DNA of 64,000 nt. It comes from Owenia fusiformis. Lineage: Eukaryota > Annelida > Polychaeta > Sabellida > Oweniidae. Under the pieces are notes generated by a model. The model searched no databases. It saw only the letters and a program-made list of their open reading frames with translations, and was not told the origin of the DNA. This document shows positions 13,101 through 28,100 of this stretch, piece after piece. Location of the stretch: the NCBI GenBank assembly GCA_903813345.2, contig CAIIXF020000002.1, positions 4,442,001-4,506,000 of the forward strand, given 5' to 3'. The number at the start of each line of letters is the position of its first letter. Within the stretch, counting starts at the first letter, position 1. The translations under genes were made by a program, and so were the position numbers.

Positions 13101-16100
13101 ACTTCACTAGAGAGTCTAATGCTGTACCACTCAATGACTGAAAGACAAGGAATGCTTTGATACACATGTTAAACTGGCTTGGGGAAGAGACTTCACTAGA
13201 GAGTCTAATGCTGTACCACTCAATGACTGAAAGACAAGGAATGCATTGAAACACATGTTAAACTGGCTTGGGGAAGAGACTTCACTAGAGAGTCTAATGC
13301 TGTGCCACTCAATGACTGAAAGACAAGGAATGCTTTGAAACACATGTTAAATTGGGGTGGGGTAGAGACTTCACTAGAGAGTCTAATGCTGTACCACTCA
13401 ATGACTGAAAGACAAGGAATGCATTGATACACATGTTAAACTGGCTTGGGGAAGAGACTTCACCAGAGAGTCTAATGCTGTGCCACTCAATGACTGAAAG
13501 ACAAGGAATGCTTTGAAACACATGTTAAATTGGGGTGGGGTAGAGACTTCACTAGAGAGTCTAATGCTGTACCACTCAATGACTGAAAGACAAGGAATGC
13601 ATTGATACACATGTTAAACTGGCTTGGGGAAGAGACTTCACCAGAGAGTCTAATGCTGTGCCACTCAATGACTGAAAGACAAGGAATGCTTTGAAACACA
13701 TGTTAAATTGGGGTGGGGTAGAGACTTCACTAGAGAGTCTAATGCTGTACCACTCAATGACTGAAAGACAAGGAATGCATTGAAACACATGTTAAACTGG
13801 CTTGGGGAAGAGACTTCACTAGAGAGTCTAATGCTGTACCACTCAATGACTGAAAGACAAGGAATGCATTGATACACATGTTAAACTGGCTTGGGGAAGA
13901 GACTTCACCAGAGAGTCTAATGCTGTACCACTCAATGACTGAAAGACAAGGAATGCATTGAAACACATGTTAAACTGACTTAGGGCAGAGACTTCACTAG
14001 AGAGTCTAATGCTGTACCACTCAATGACTGAAAGACAAGGAATGCATTGAAACACATGTTAAACTGGCTTGGGGAAGAGACTTCACTAGAGAGTCTAATG
14101 CTGTACCACTCAATGACTGAAAGACAAGGAATGCATTGAAACACATGTTAAACTGGCTTGGGGAAGAGACTTCACTAGAGAGTCTAATGCTGTACCACTC
14201 AATGACTGAAAGACAAGGAATGCATTGAAACACATGTTAAACTGGCTTGGGGAAGAGACTTCACTAGAGAGTCTAATGCTATACCACTCAATGACTGAAA
14301 GACAAGGAACATTTTGAAACACATGTTAACTGGCTTGGGGAAGAGACTTCACTAGAGAGTCTAATGCTGTACCACTCAATGACTGAAAGACAAGGAACAT
14401 TTTGAAACATTAGCTAAATAATAACAGAATTTAGGAATATTCATCCAAAATAAGGATCTGCACCAGAAACAAGGAAAATTTATCCCACAAACAGGTAGAT
14501 GTTATTTTCAAATTAAAAACTCAATTTGGCAAAAAACATATCTACATGACATATACACTGTACATGTAAGAGTATATTGGATGCATGCATGTTATATGGA
14601 CGGCTCACCATTGTATATCTTGGCTCAAGACTGAGTTCACATTGTGGTGATACAAGCTGACTGATGTTCAAAGCTGCCCCCAGTGTCGTCATCATCAATT
14701 TACGTAACTTCTGCAATGCCCACATTCTCTGTAACGCACCTAAAATATTCAAAATATTTATTTTTTTCATTTTTCAATACTTAATACCAAAAATTGTAAA
14801 AACAGTTTTGATTGTGAAATTGGGTTGTGGATGATTGAAAGGTGCATGTTAAAATGTTGAAATATAAATATTGTAGAACATTCTGATCCTTTTGACACTA
14901 GCAAACTAGGATCTTTAAGAACTTCATTGTATCATTGACTTTAAGTAGGTAATTGTCAGTACAATACAGTCAAAGCATGACTTCTTATTTTATAATAGAA
15001 AATCAAAAGTAAATTCTGGCGAAGTGTTAAAAATTCCAGAATGTTGCATAGAGATAAAAATCATTCAGGTATTTCTCAAAATAGTGAATTGCATACTAAT
15101 TCTAAAATTTCGAAAATCTTACTCAAAGTGCTTAGTTGAGCACAGGCTGCTAATGCTGCACCGAGTCTCGGCACAATATTCCTATCTGACGTCACATCTA
15201 ACTTGAAATCCAAAAGACAAGTCACAAGTTCAATAGATGGCCTCGATAGTACTGTGCGGTCACTTAACATATCCATCGGAGCCTCAGAGGGCATTATGGG
15301 ATACACAGTGAATCGCCAACCCCATCCGTTTACAGATCCATCACTCGTGAACTTCCATTTTAATTCTTCTCCGCTGATTCGTAGTTCTTGGGACCAATCA
15401 TTCCAGTCACGCCCTACAAACATCAACTGAATTTTAATATCTTATTTTTTAATATGATACCACACTCATTTAATCTGAATGAATATTTAAACATTAAAAA
15501 TTCTGCATCATGTTCTGAATTCAGTGAAATTTTTGTGAAAATTCATCAAGTGTTGTAAAGGGCGTAAAATTGTTTTTCAAATGAGAATTAAAATCTGACA
15601 AAAAAGCGATGGTGATTTTCAATTTGAATGAATGATTATTAGAAATAAATAAATAATAAAAAATATTCTAAGAATCAAATAAAGCATGATAAAAAGTAAT
15701 TCCATAAAGGTACGTTCACACCAACGGCGAATGCCACGCTTTAAATCGGCGAGCAAAGCGCCGTCATTTTTGTCATTTTTCTTCATACCAACGGCGCTTT
15801 GATGGCGCTTTAAAGCGGCTTGTAAAGCGGCACCAAAGCGTAACAAAGTTTGATTAAAGCGTCGGGGTCGTAATAGGTCGTAGAAAAGCTCAGAGTAAAA
15901 CGGGATATTCGGCAAGAGCGCCAAAAAATTTTTAACTCTTAAAAAATTTTGGGCGCTCTGTTACGAATCGATTAAGCGCCGAGAGCGTATCAAAGCTTAA
16001 CAAACCGTAACAAAGCTCAGAAAAACTTGATCCAAAGCGTAGGAAAGCTTAACATAGCTCTAAAAGGTTCCTCACGCTTTGATCCCGCTTTGATCAGGCT

Positions 16101-19100
16101 TTGTTACGCTTGAAATCACGCTTTGAAAAGCTTTGATGAGCATTATTACGCTTTGATGCGATTATGACGCTTTAAATCAGGCTCTGATACGATTGCAAAA
16201 CTCTGTTGTGCATTGTTACGCTCTGTTAAGCTCTGTCACGCATTGGAAAATGTCGAGATCGCCGATTCCATGCCGCTTTTGATCCAATGACTATATAAAG
16301 ATGCAGTAGATCCATAAAACCATTGCATCTTTGACTCGAGAACACGATGGCAGAACAACGAGATCCAGAAATTCCAGATGGACCAGAGCATGACCTATCT
16401 GAAGAAGACATGACGTTTGTCGCACGGCGTGATATAGCGTGTGAAAACTTTCAAGCGTAACAAAGCCTAGCAAAGCGTTTCAATCCTTGATTAAAGCGTC
16501 TCAATTCGTTGGAAAGCTTGAGAGTCCCTCATGAAAGTGTAACAAAGAGTGTCAGATATTGATGAAAGCGTCTGATCCGTGTCAGCTCTTCATGCCAGAT
16601 CGTAGCAAATCTTGAGACATCTTAACGAAGCGTGTCAAGTGGTAACAGACCGTGAATAGACTGGGGTCCCCGCTTTGAACCAAGCTGTGTTAAGCTTTCC
16701 TACGCTTTGAGTCAAGCTTTGTTGAGCTTTGTTGAGCTTTGTTACGGTTTGTTAAGCTTTGATACGCTCTCGGCGCTTCAATCAATTCGTAACAGAGCGC
16801 CCAAAATGTTTAAACAGTTTAACATTTTTTGGCGCTCTTGCCGAATATCCCGCTTTACTCCGAACTTTTCTACGACCTATTACGATCCCGACGCTTTAAT
16901 CAAGCTTTGTTACGCTTTGGTGCCGCTTTACAATCCGCTTTAAAGCGCCATCAAAGCGCCGTTGGTGCGAACGCTTAAACAGTTTAAATTTTTTAGCGCT
17001 CTTGCCGAATATCCCGCTTTACTCCCGAGCTTTTCTACGACCTATTACGACCCTGACGCTTTAATTAAGCTTTGTTACGCTTTGGTGCCGCTTTACAAGC
17101 CGCTTTAAAGCGCCATCAAAGCGCCGTTGGTGTGAACGTACCATTATGTATCAATTAAACAATAAAAATACTTGAAAATTACCTGATCTAACTGAGATAG
17201 TTCTTCCACTGGCATCCATGATCGTTAGAGGATCATGACGTCTCTCAGTTGAACACTGGCGATCAAATTCCACTCTCAGTCCCTCGGCACCTACATTCAA
17301 AAATAGTGGTTAGTCACAATAGCAGGTTAATATTTCTTTACAAGTTTCTCTTTTCACTCTTTTTTGGCAAGAAAGCTTCGTAGTGAAGAATTTAGAAGTG
17401 TTACACAAGCCCAAAATGCTTCGTAACAAGCAATTTAACCTGCTGTGAAAAGGAAGCCGTTAGTTTGTTTAACATATAAAAAAATAAAGAGAAAAGGTGA
17501 AATAAACACAGAAAATATGAAATACAGCTTTTCAGATTTTAATGAGAGAAAATGCATGATCCGGTGCATGACTTTTTACCTGGTATCTTAACTTGTCCAG
17601 ACTTTGACTCATCATCGATATATGGATGAGAGCTTTCCTGTATGACTGGTTGTGCAACATTACGTCCTGACTCTGTATCAGAGGCTACATCCTCTAGCTC
17701 TGTTACACACAGCTCTAGTAACATCTCAGCAACCTAGAAATGAACAATATAAGATCTATAGACCTACCTAGATGAGTATAGCCATACATGTATTGAAATA
17801 TTTGAGAGGTTTTACCCTACTTGAGGGCATTTTTCAACACTAATTTATATATACATGTATTCTATTAGATATATTCTGATGTAAGCCCATGTTCCCATAT
17901 AAGGAAGGATGGCACGCTCTAGTTTATCATTTTTACTTGGGGTTGCGTTCTCTTAGGGAAAATCTACAAAATGATACTTGGGTGCATCTGCACTTCATCT
18001 ACATGCTAAAATCCTAATTGAGGGCATATTCCAACTTGAGGGCATATAAAAATCCACTTTGAGGGTATATTCCTACTTTAGGGCATATTCCTACTTGTGG
18101 GCATATTCCTACTCGAGGGCATGTTCTTACCTGAGGGTATGTCTTCCCCAGGGCTGTTAAACTATGTGCCAGAGCCTCTTTACCAAGTATTCCTGCTCTG
18201 CTAGCAACCGCCAGTTTCAATAAATCTACGAGTATACGTGCATCATCTGCAGATAGGGACTTGGTGAACTCATCCAGGTCTTGTATAGTAATAGGAGTCT
18301 CAGCATCTGTAGAGCTTGTCACCTGCAAGTGTTTAATGTACAATAAAGTTGCATTTAAATAAGGGGAAAACTATTAAAGTTAACATGCATGATTCATCTA
18401 ACAGTTCTAGCATTCTAATTTTAAAATCTACACTTCATATACTTCTTGATCTCATTACAAAATCACAAATAATTTGACTGAAACATGATATTACATTTCC
18501 CCTTTGGATATTTAAATACCACAAGATGACAACTGTGTGTAGTTCCATTGTAAACACTTGGTTTTTACCTGTTCTGCAGATGTGATGGTTTCTGCTATAA
18601 TACTGGTAGCTGGAGATATCCTTGCTAAACTGTGCATGCTTATCATCGAGGATGATATGCTCTCGTGGCCACTAGATGTCATGGCACTCAGCTGGCTGGC
18701 AGACATTAACTGGAAATAAATGTTCAGTCATAATGAAGAAGAAGGACGGCCATGTTATGCTTTATATTATATTAATGGTCAGATTAATTATTTGTATTAT
18801 AAGTTATAGAATGATTTGAAGTGCAATACAGGATATATTCTGCTCGAGAAATTCTGTATTGGGACGAGACGAAGTCGAATGCCAATACAGAGTATTGAGA
18901 CAGAATATATCCTATATTGCACTTCAAATCATTCTATAACGTTTTTATCGTGTGATCCTCTGTATTGCTACTGAGAATGTCCCCTCCGTACCAATATTTT
19001 CTGTATTGCGATGGAGATGATCAACGGGGACAACACAAGAACTGACCAATCAGAAGGCTTCATGTATTTGTATTTTCAAATGATTAATTTAAATGAATAA

Positions 19101-22100
19101 AACTGAATAAAAAAAAATATACTCTTACTTAGAAATTGAAATTAACTGACATTTCTTAAGTTTACAACCATTGTTTGTAACATTGTGTTGAATATAGGAG
19201 CTGGGTTTAACTCAACTTAAACAATTGACCACATTGCTTTATAATATTACTGGGGTACCGAGAAATAATTAATCTAAAAATGTCGAAATTTACTTCATTG
19301 TAGTATACATGTATCAATCTATCAGCAATTCTATAAGCTTGACGAAGCGAATAATGAAATGAGTTTAGTCCTTATCTTTTACTTAATATTCATGATCATG
19401 AATCACTTAATTAAAAAATTCTTCCTTTTTTGTATAATTGCATTCCATATGATATGTAAATATGTTTTTTGGCAATAAATTAAAAAAAAAAAAAGATTCA
19501 AAAAACCAATACGTACATCATGGACACTCGAGTGTGGATGATCGTGTACTGCCGTTAAGACATCACTGCTATCTGCCATCTGATTGGTTGATCCAATCTG
19601 CCCATCAGTTGACTCATGGCTCGGACTTGCAATTGGCGATATAGGAGGAGGGGTAGTGGACTGAATATGCGAGTCAGCTACAGATACAACCTCTGTGTTG
19701 TTGACTAGTGAACCCACTACGGCATCTCTACAAGTATAGTAAAATACACATACATAAATACAAATACAAACTCTGCATTCACACTGTTGTAATGTTGCAT
19801 TGGGAATCAGGGTTACATGTAGGTTTGCTTTTCCCAAGCATATTTCCCACAGTGAGAATTTTAAAATGTTTCTACTAGAGGCATCTTGAACTTCTGGAAC
19901 TCAATATCAAAGGAATGATTTGGTGTTAATAGAATGACTATAAGGGTAATACAATGTAATCATGAGCTCTTTGTTTGAAATTATATACTTAGCAACAGTA
20001 ATGTACTTGAAAACTTAAACAATATAAATTCTGCGCTACGGCCTGAAGTAAAAGTCACAAATAGTGCATTTAGATGGATGAACTTTTAAAAATCTTTTTA
20101 AAAAATTGTTAATTTACACATGTAAAGCCCTCAGTATGGTAGAAATAAAATCTTGTTAAATTACTCAATTTAAAAATCAATTTACAGGAAGAAGAAAGGT
20201 TCCTATACAGAGTTTGATAAATGCTGTATAAGTCTTGTCTGACATGGGCTGAAGCCCAAGGGAGGGATTTCAACTAAATTTGATAGGAACTAGCATTCAC
20301 CTTATTGAGCGTATGTATGATTTTGCAAAAAGCTAGGTCAAATTTCTGATATAAAATCTAAATAATGGTCAGCAGCAAAATATACCACAGAGGAAGTCAA
20401 TATTGTGACACCTGGAGGACATATTGATTTGGGATTACCTTTCCTATAATTGTATACCATACTCCCCAGAGGCTCAACTTAAATATACAATAAATTCAAT
20501 TAAAACATTTTTCAAGAACAATGTCTATACTGATAGTGCCCATTACAAACAGGTTAATAGCTACAGGCATTCCGTTCAGTTACTATATGCCTAAAACATA
20601 TAACATATCATATTCTTAATTTAGCACCACCCTTTTCCTACCCTTTGTATATGTTCGACTTCACTTCTTAAAAAAGATCTTCATCTTCACTCTTTCAGTT
20701 TACAAGAGATCTCTGAACTCACTGAGCCAATCAGAGTTTGTCATTGAATTATGGACAACTTTCTATGATCATTTCCTCTGACATTATTGCATATTGCACC
20801 CTCCCCTGACTGAAAGCTGGCTATGCCCCTGTACACCCATATGGCTATGGGGGCAGGGCTGCTAAACTGTAGCGCTGGGTGCGATCGTAACCAATAAAAA
20901 AATAAAACCATGAAAAAGAAGAAAATAGCTTTAAAATGCTTTTAATTTCAAGCGTCAAGCTCAATTTTGAAGGAAGTTGCATCAATTTTTGTAAAATTCA
21001 AAATAAATCTTATTTTTTGACTTGTTTATGCCACAATCGCACCCCCTGACTGAAAACCAAATTGTTTTGGCGATCGCATCCCCCCCTGACTGAAAGCTGG
21101 CTAGACCCCTGTACACCCATATGGGTATGGGGGCAGGGCTGCTAAACTGTAGTCTTATACTAGGCAGAGGGTAGTTTATCACTAGACTCGGAGCTCAGGG
21201 TAGAAACATTCATTATAGATTCCATGCTGACAAAAAATCAATGCTGTCACAGAATAAGATGGGTATTAATCCACCCACCCCTAAACACTATTGTATTTTA
21301 ACTTATCAATGTTCTGACCTAACCCATTTGCCAAATATTGTCTTTAAATGGAGATTATGCCATTAAATCATTTATTGCCTTTATAAAGATACAGAAAGAG
21401 AGGATACATATTCACATTTTTGTAGAACACAAGATTGATGAACAGATGATACTTTTTTACAATATGGTTAAATCATAGTTATCAAAATGTGTTTCAATTT
21501 TAAAATTTTATCGGCCTATGTCACATCTTTTTTTTCTAAAAATCTCCAAACTTTACTTTATCTCAAACTGCATACATGTACTTAAACCAGGATAAATTAT
21601 GTTCCTATTATTCAATTCAATTTGTTTATTATACCATCACCCAAATAAAGGGTATTAGAATGTAGAAATTCATATCAATAATATTTGGAAGAACTTACAC
21701 ATCTTTGCATGTTAAATGATTAGACAGGTAGGGACAGACAATAAACATGTTTTTATTTAACTTGGCCTAACCCTACACTACTAAGTACAACATGGAATAT
21801 CATATGATAAAAAACAAGATTATAGACAGAATGTAATAAAATATTGACATAAAATAATTATAATTGAACAACCATGCTTTATAATGAATTTGTAAACTAT
21901 AAGTAAAATTTAGAAAAGAGAATTATGATTAATCAAAACTATAAAATCTAAAAGGCCTTATAACGATGAAAGTCCTGAAAGATACGCTTAGGAGGGGTTG
22001 GCCCCAGGGCTGATATCCCTGATGTGATACAGATACAGATAAATGGGCTAAACTAACTCTAGCAAATTGAAAATGCCACGAGTAAGTATGTTAACAGTGG

Positions 22101-25100
22101 TTTCACCACATGTGATCAATATAAAAGCAATTTCGCGAAAGCTTTTGATCAAAATAATATAAGACAAAGGACTCATCATGTATTTGCTGGAGTGAATGAT
22201 TTGTTTATGATGATTAAACTCCATAGGAAATAACAGGAAATAAATGAAGCAACATGTGAAAATATGTAAAAAAAGATAAGTGAAGGTTTAACGCAGTATT
22301 TGCTTAAGGACCAAAAAATTGCAGAAATGCATAAGAATTCTGCAAAATATATACAATGTGCAAGAAAATCCAGAAAAATCATCGGAAAAAATATGAGGAT
22401 CTGAAGTTGGAAGGAAAAGGATGAATGTAGAATTTTAGCGAAATTAAAGTAAAAGGTATATAAATGATAAGAATATATATTATATGATATTTGAGGAAAT
22501 ACACAGTATTTTGCATCTTAATTAATGGTATACATGTTTACAGTGAAACAAAAATACATAATATATATATAAGTATATGACAGACAGACTACATATTAAA
22601 AAAAACAACTGAATATGGTGGATTTCATCAAAGTTATAATTTTACTACAGAATGTGTTGTTAGCATGGTCACTTCAATATAGGATTATTAACAATGGAGT
22701 CGAAGGGCCGTATGGACTCGTAGAAGCTTACAGTTCAGGACAATGGCAGTCTATATGTGATGATCTGTGGGATTTAAATGACGCAAAAGTACTATGTCGA
22801 TCGCTGGGGTATACAAATTTCACTCCAAGGGCAGATGCATGTGCGAGATATGGAGAATCGAGTGGAGGCATACATGTAAAGGGTGAGTGATGATCTTTAC
22901 ACGTATGCATGATCTTTACATGTATGATGATCTTTACATGTATGATGATCTTAACATGTATGATGATCTTTACATGTATGATGATCTTTACATGAATAGT
23001 GATCTTTACATGTATGATGATCTTTACATATATGATGATCTTTACATGTATGATAATCTTTACATGTATGATGATCTTTACATGTATGATTAAATCTTTA
23101 CATGTACGCTAATCTTTACATGTATGATGATTTTTACACGTATGATGATCTTTACACGTATGATGATCTTTACATGTATGATGATCTTTACATGTATGAT
23201 GATCTTTACATGTATGATGATCTTTACACGTATGCATGATCTTTACATGTATGATGATCTTTACATGTATGATGATCTTTACATGTATGATGATCTTTAC
23301 ATGTATAATGATTTTTACATGTATGATGATCTTTACATGTATGATGATCTTTACATGTATAATGATTTTTACATGTATGATGATCTTTAAATGTATGATG
23401 ATCTTTACATGTATGATGATCTTTACATGTATGATAATCTTTACATGTATGATGATCTTTACATGTATAATGATTTTTACATGTATAATGATTTTTACAT
23501 GTATGATGATCTTTACATGTATGATGATCTTTACATGTATGATGATTTTTTTACATGAATGTATGATAATAATGGTATAAAACTAAACTTAAAAGGGTGG
23601 CTAAACCTTCCTGGTGAGTTTTTAGCCAAACCTCCCTAATACAATTGACATGGAGTATAAAGGTTTTTCATATTTATTAAGGTATGTCATGTGTTGGAGA
23701 TGAACCATCTTTAGACGATTGCCCAAATGAAGGACATTCCAATGGATGTGTACATTTAGAGGATGCTGGCGTCAATTGTGAACCAAATGGTAGGTTTCAA
23801 ATAGCTTGGTTTTGTCTGAACTCTTAAACGAGGCCTTTTGCCTAGGATTTATCAAACCAGATATATAGGTCCCAGGCCCGTAGCCAGGATTTGCCAAGGG
23901 GGGGGGTTCAATTTTCAAAAATTTCCAGGGGGGGTTCACATTTGACAATTTTGGCCCAAATTAGGCTAAAATCACTAGAGAAGTGCTCAAAATGGTCAAA
24001 AACTGCATGATTTTGAAAGAATTTTTGGCCAGGGGGGGGGGGGTTCGCCCGAACCCTGCGAACCCCCCCTGGCTACGGGCCTGGGTCCCTTGATTTTTTG
24101 GTTACTATGGCAACCATTTCCAATAAAATAATTTTGTTATACTTAATATTTTTGCTAGATTAATAAGTATGCAGATAGTTCTGTGAAGATTTCAAGAGAA
24201 TATATTGAAAATAAGAAATTAGACTGATATTATGAGAACTTTATGATCACATATTCATTTCACAAACTCCCAGAAAAAACAACAACTGAGATCTTGCAGG
24301 CATTAAAACTGTCAAATCATTTGCAGTAGGTAGAGGGTAGAGTGGTAAGATGATGAGAATAAAGGGTAGCTTTTAATAGCATAGTAAAAACCTGTCTGTT
24401 CTGAACACCACATGGTCAGACCAAAAGTGTTTTGATAAGCTTCGTGCAAGCACTCAGTGGGAGTTTGTTCCCAACCGCTTTCATAACTGCCTTATAAAAA
24501 TTAATTACCATCAAGGTAATTTTTATTACGTAATCACAACCATTGTTATGAGAGATAGCAAAGGTCCATGTGATTTTAGATGGTCATAACTTTCACCAGG
24601 AGTACTTTCTGGCCATAAATACAGTGGTTTTTATTAAAACGATATGTTTTCTTTAAAGTGAAGTCCCCATGATGATAAAATATCAATCCGACTCTCCGAA
24701 AATTGTGAACTAGGGCCTGTCCTTGAGAAATGCTTATTTTCTAAAAAGAAAGCAGCTCCATAAACGTAGCCTCGCACCCAATATTTAGAGGGGGCTCATA
24801 TCTGAAGAACATTTCCGAATTTTTATAAAATCACACAGATACTGCCTGGCTTCCAAGATGCAAAAATAATTTGCATGGGTAGTGTATCTTGAACACCATT
24901 TTTTATGAATGCTGGGGACGCAGTATTAAAAGGATAGTCTCAAAATATATAGGTCTGGGAAATGTTTAAGGCATACTGCATCGCTATTAAATGAATTGCA
25001 CTACTATTTTCACAATTTTATTGGTATTTGGTGTCAAATACACATATCTTGGTATATTTGAAGTCCCAAAACGGCTTAGTTTCAGAAATATCCCAATTTT

Positions 25101-28100
25101 AAATTCAAAAATAACCGTTAGCTCCGCACCCTCCGCTCATTTGCGCCGCACCCAATATTTCCCACAGGCTCTGTCTGCATAGGGTGTTCTACACTTCATT
25201 AACAATTTCTGAAAAAGGAATGGGTATTGAAATGTGTTAAAGTTAAAAACCACATATCCCGTGTTATTTTCCCATAAAGTTCTAACTATTATAGCCAAAT
25301 TTTGGTGTCGAAAGGATTCGGTGCCGGAACAGTGCCGGAATAGCGCCAAATATTTTCGATGCCGAGTCGGCACCGAATTATATTGGCTGTGTATGGGAAA
25401 ATAACATGGGATATGTGGTTTTTAACCTTGAGAAAGAGAAAACTTGTGCTATCCATTGTTTTCAGCATAAATTTGGTCATCGAAAATTGATATCTTCAAA
25501 ACTAGACTTTCAATACCATTTTTCAATTTTTTTTTCAATACCAGTTTTAGAACCCTTGTTGAATAATCAGAAATCAGAAAAAGAAAATTATCTTTTGTGT
25601 AAATAGGTTCAACATTTTGAAATAAATGTTCACACGGGGTCCCTATTCATAATTTTTGGAATTGTTCGATTGATACTTTTATCATCATAGGTACTTCACT
25701 TGAAAAAAACAAATTGAGAGGTGTTTGGACTAGAGCGGTGTTTCAATATAATGGTTTTACTGTATATGAGGTGATTGTACTATTCTGCACACTGATTGTA
25801 TAAAGCTGGCAGGCAAAGGTTGTTCTAAGCCAATGACAGCATATCAATACAAACTGTAAGAATGACCTAACATATAACAACATGCCTCAAGTGAAGTAAT
25901 TTTTAAAATTACACAATATAAATCTTAAGGCTATAGTTAAAGTTGTCCCATCTAGTTGGGGATTTGAACTTTTGACCTCCTATTGATATGCAATATCACC
26001 AACCTGTATTTCCAAGCCTAAAGTAAATTTCTTCTACTTAAAATAGGAAGTTTTGATCCTAGGCTTGTTGTTAAAGTCCCTCCATCCTGTGGGGAATTAA
26101 TCCATGACCCATTGATGTGCAATTACATTCTTACTAGCCTCAAATGTATTTTAAAATTATGCAGCACATTGGAATAAACTAGATGTGAATAGGTAGTTAC
26201 AGTTTCGCCACCAGGTGGCTAATTCGGGACAGATAACATGGCAGTGCATTAGAAAATTCCCTTACACTTGAATATTCATCACTTTTATTGGTTCAATTTT
26301 CATATTACCCTTATATATCTATATAGTTATACAAATCACAATATGTCCAGTAAAAGAAAATATTATCTGTCCAATAAAAAAAGATATTTCACTTTTTGTG
26401 ATTTTATAGCAGGGGTTCTATTGGAAATCTCCTTCTTATATAACTTATTTCAAGGGAATTAGTTCTAAAAATCCAAACTAGAGGGATAAAGATTAAATAA
26501 AACGTCATCTTTTAATCATAACAAAAAATTTACAATGATAGGGATTCTAAAAGACTTTAAAAATATCTCTCAAACACCAGGATCTCCAATATCAACTTCA
26601 TGAAATTCCATTTTTGGTTGTCTATCCCACATCATTTTGAGACTGAATACTCTATCTTGTATGACTATACTTAGTAAAGACCAGGTATTGCACCGACTTT
26701 GTGCACAGTTTATAGAAGGGTGAATACAGTCATGTTCGAATTTCTAATATAGAACTATGGTCTGTGGCCCAGGGCTAAAAAGTATTATATATATCGATAT
26801 GTATAAGGGGTTGACAAGTAAGCCGAGACTGTAAAAGTTAAACCACCCAAGGTCTTTCAAAACACTGTTTGATAAACAAATCACTGAATGAATGTATCTC
26901 ATTACCCTTTGCATTCGTTTGACTTCACTTCTTAAAAGAGAGCTTCGTCTTCACTCTTTCAAACTAAAATAAACCTGTGAACCCAGCGCGCCAATCAGTG
27001 TTCGTCGGCCAAATTTGACCGACTGTAATATGGTCTCTGCTAGGCAGAGTGTAGTTTAACTAGACTCTGCACACAGGGTAGTATCTCATGGTTCTTAATG
27101 AGAGAATCAGACTGGTAATTTAAGAGCAACAAGTCAAGTTTTATAATTGCCTGTAATTGATATATAAATCAATTAGTTCCTGTTCATTTAAAAGGGTTGC
27201 CTAATAGGACAAGAAAATATTACATATTTTGTTGTCACCACAAATACATGCAGGTGAATTTACAAGACCTCCTTAGCAATGTTACTGTAAACACACATTA
27301 AATTCACAGACATCTTTATTATAGTGGTCATTGATTTTTGATAAATATGCTGAATGAAGTTACTGTGACACGATACCCATTAGTAGTCTATTAGACACAA
27401 AATGGAGTGGGAGCAGCGGCTGTGCAGTTGTCCTTCTGCAGGGAGTAACTCAGTAGGTTTCATAACATAGCCTATAAGCTCATTCTGATGCTCATAGCAT
27501 CTTTCTGTTTCACCTGAAACATGGGCATCTCAGGGCTGAGAAGAAATGAGATGTCATGGTTTACCACGATGCTATAAGCTACATAGCTAGATAACTAGAG
27601 AGATAACTAGAGGAATGATAATTTAATAGCTATACTAGTCTAGAACAGCCAGATTTTATTTTAAATGATTAAACCTTCCGTCGAGGGTCTAAGTGTAGAC
27701 TTTACTTTTCACAATAAAAGTTACAAAAAGCAGACAGGCTCATTTACACTCATAGCACTTACTAATAGATATCAAAATATCCTGTTCTCGATTAATATCT
27801 TCCTTGTCAGATTGATTTTCCTTAAGTTGAGGAATTTTAGCCCAATAAATGACCTTTCAGCTTCCCCTGTTCCTATGTTTAGCAAACATTTAAAAATTTA
27901 GGCTAAATAGAATAATGTTTGAGTATACGTCAAATATGAGTTTTACTATAAACATTACATACTAGATTTAAGATAACTAGATTTTGGAAATTGAACGAAG
28001 TTCAATTTCAGACTCCAGATCTAGACTTTTTTTAGCCGAGTCATCCAGAATATGCCGAGTCATCCAGAATAAGCTGAGTCATCTAGAAAGAGATGGATAA

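Noticed and set aside
7171-14322. Dozens of overlapping 70-residue open frames in the 89-bp array
   Set aside because: They are the repeat read in successive frames, about 2.4 units each, and are not separate proteins. Only the e30 part of the array is coding.
7100-14405. CRISPR array
   Set aside because: Units are contiguous without unique spacers, derive from a HERC2 exon border and sit in an animal gene.
16226-16943. Small open frames inside the 1.4-kb foldback
   Set aside because: They are short, overlap the inverted repeats and show no transposase motif.
18014-18130. Extension of e25 into repeats ([11 protein letters not shown])
   Set aside because: It lies beyond the donor TCAG|gtaaga, and the next exon e26 joins e25 in phase without it.
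22887-23580. Open frames of repeated YDDLYM / MIFTCM hexapeptides
   Set aside because: The 18-bp unit keeps frames open by arithmetic. The region is intron 1 of the SRCR gene, directly after a good donor.
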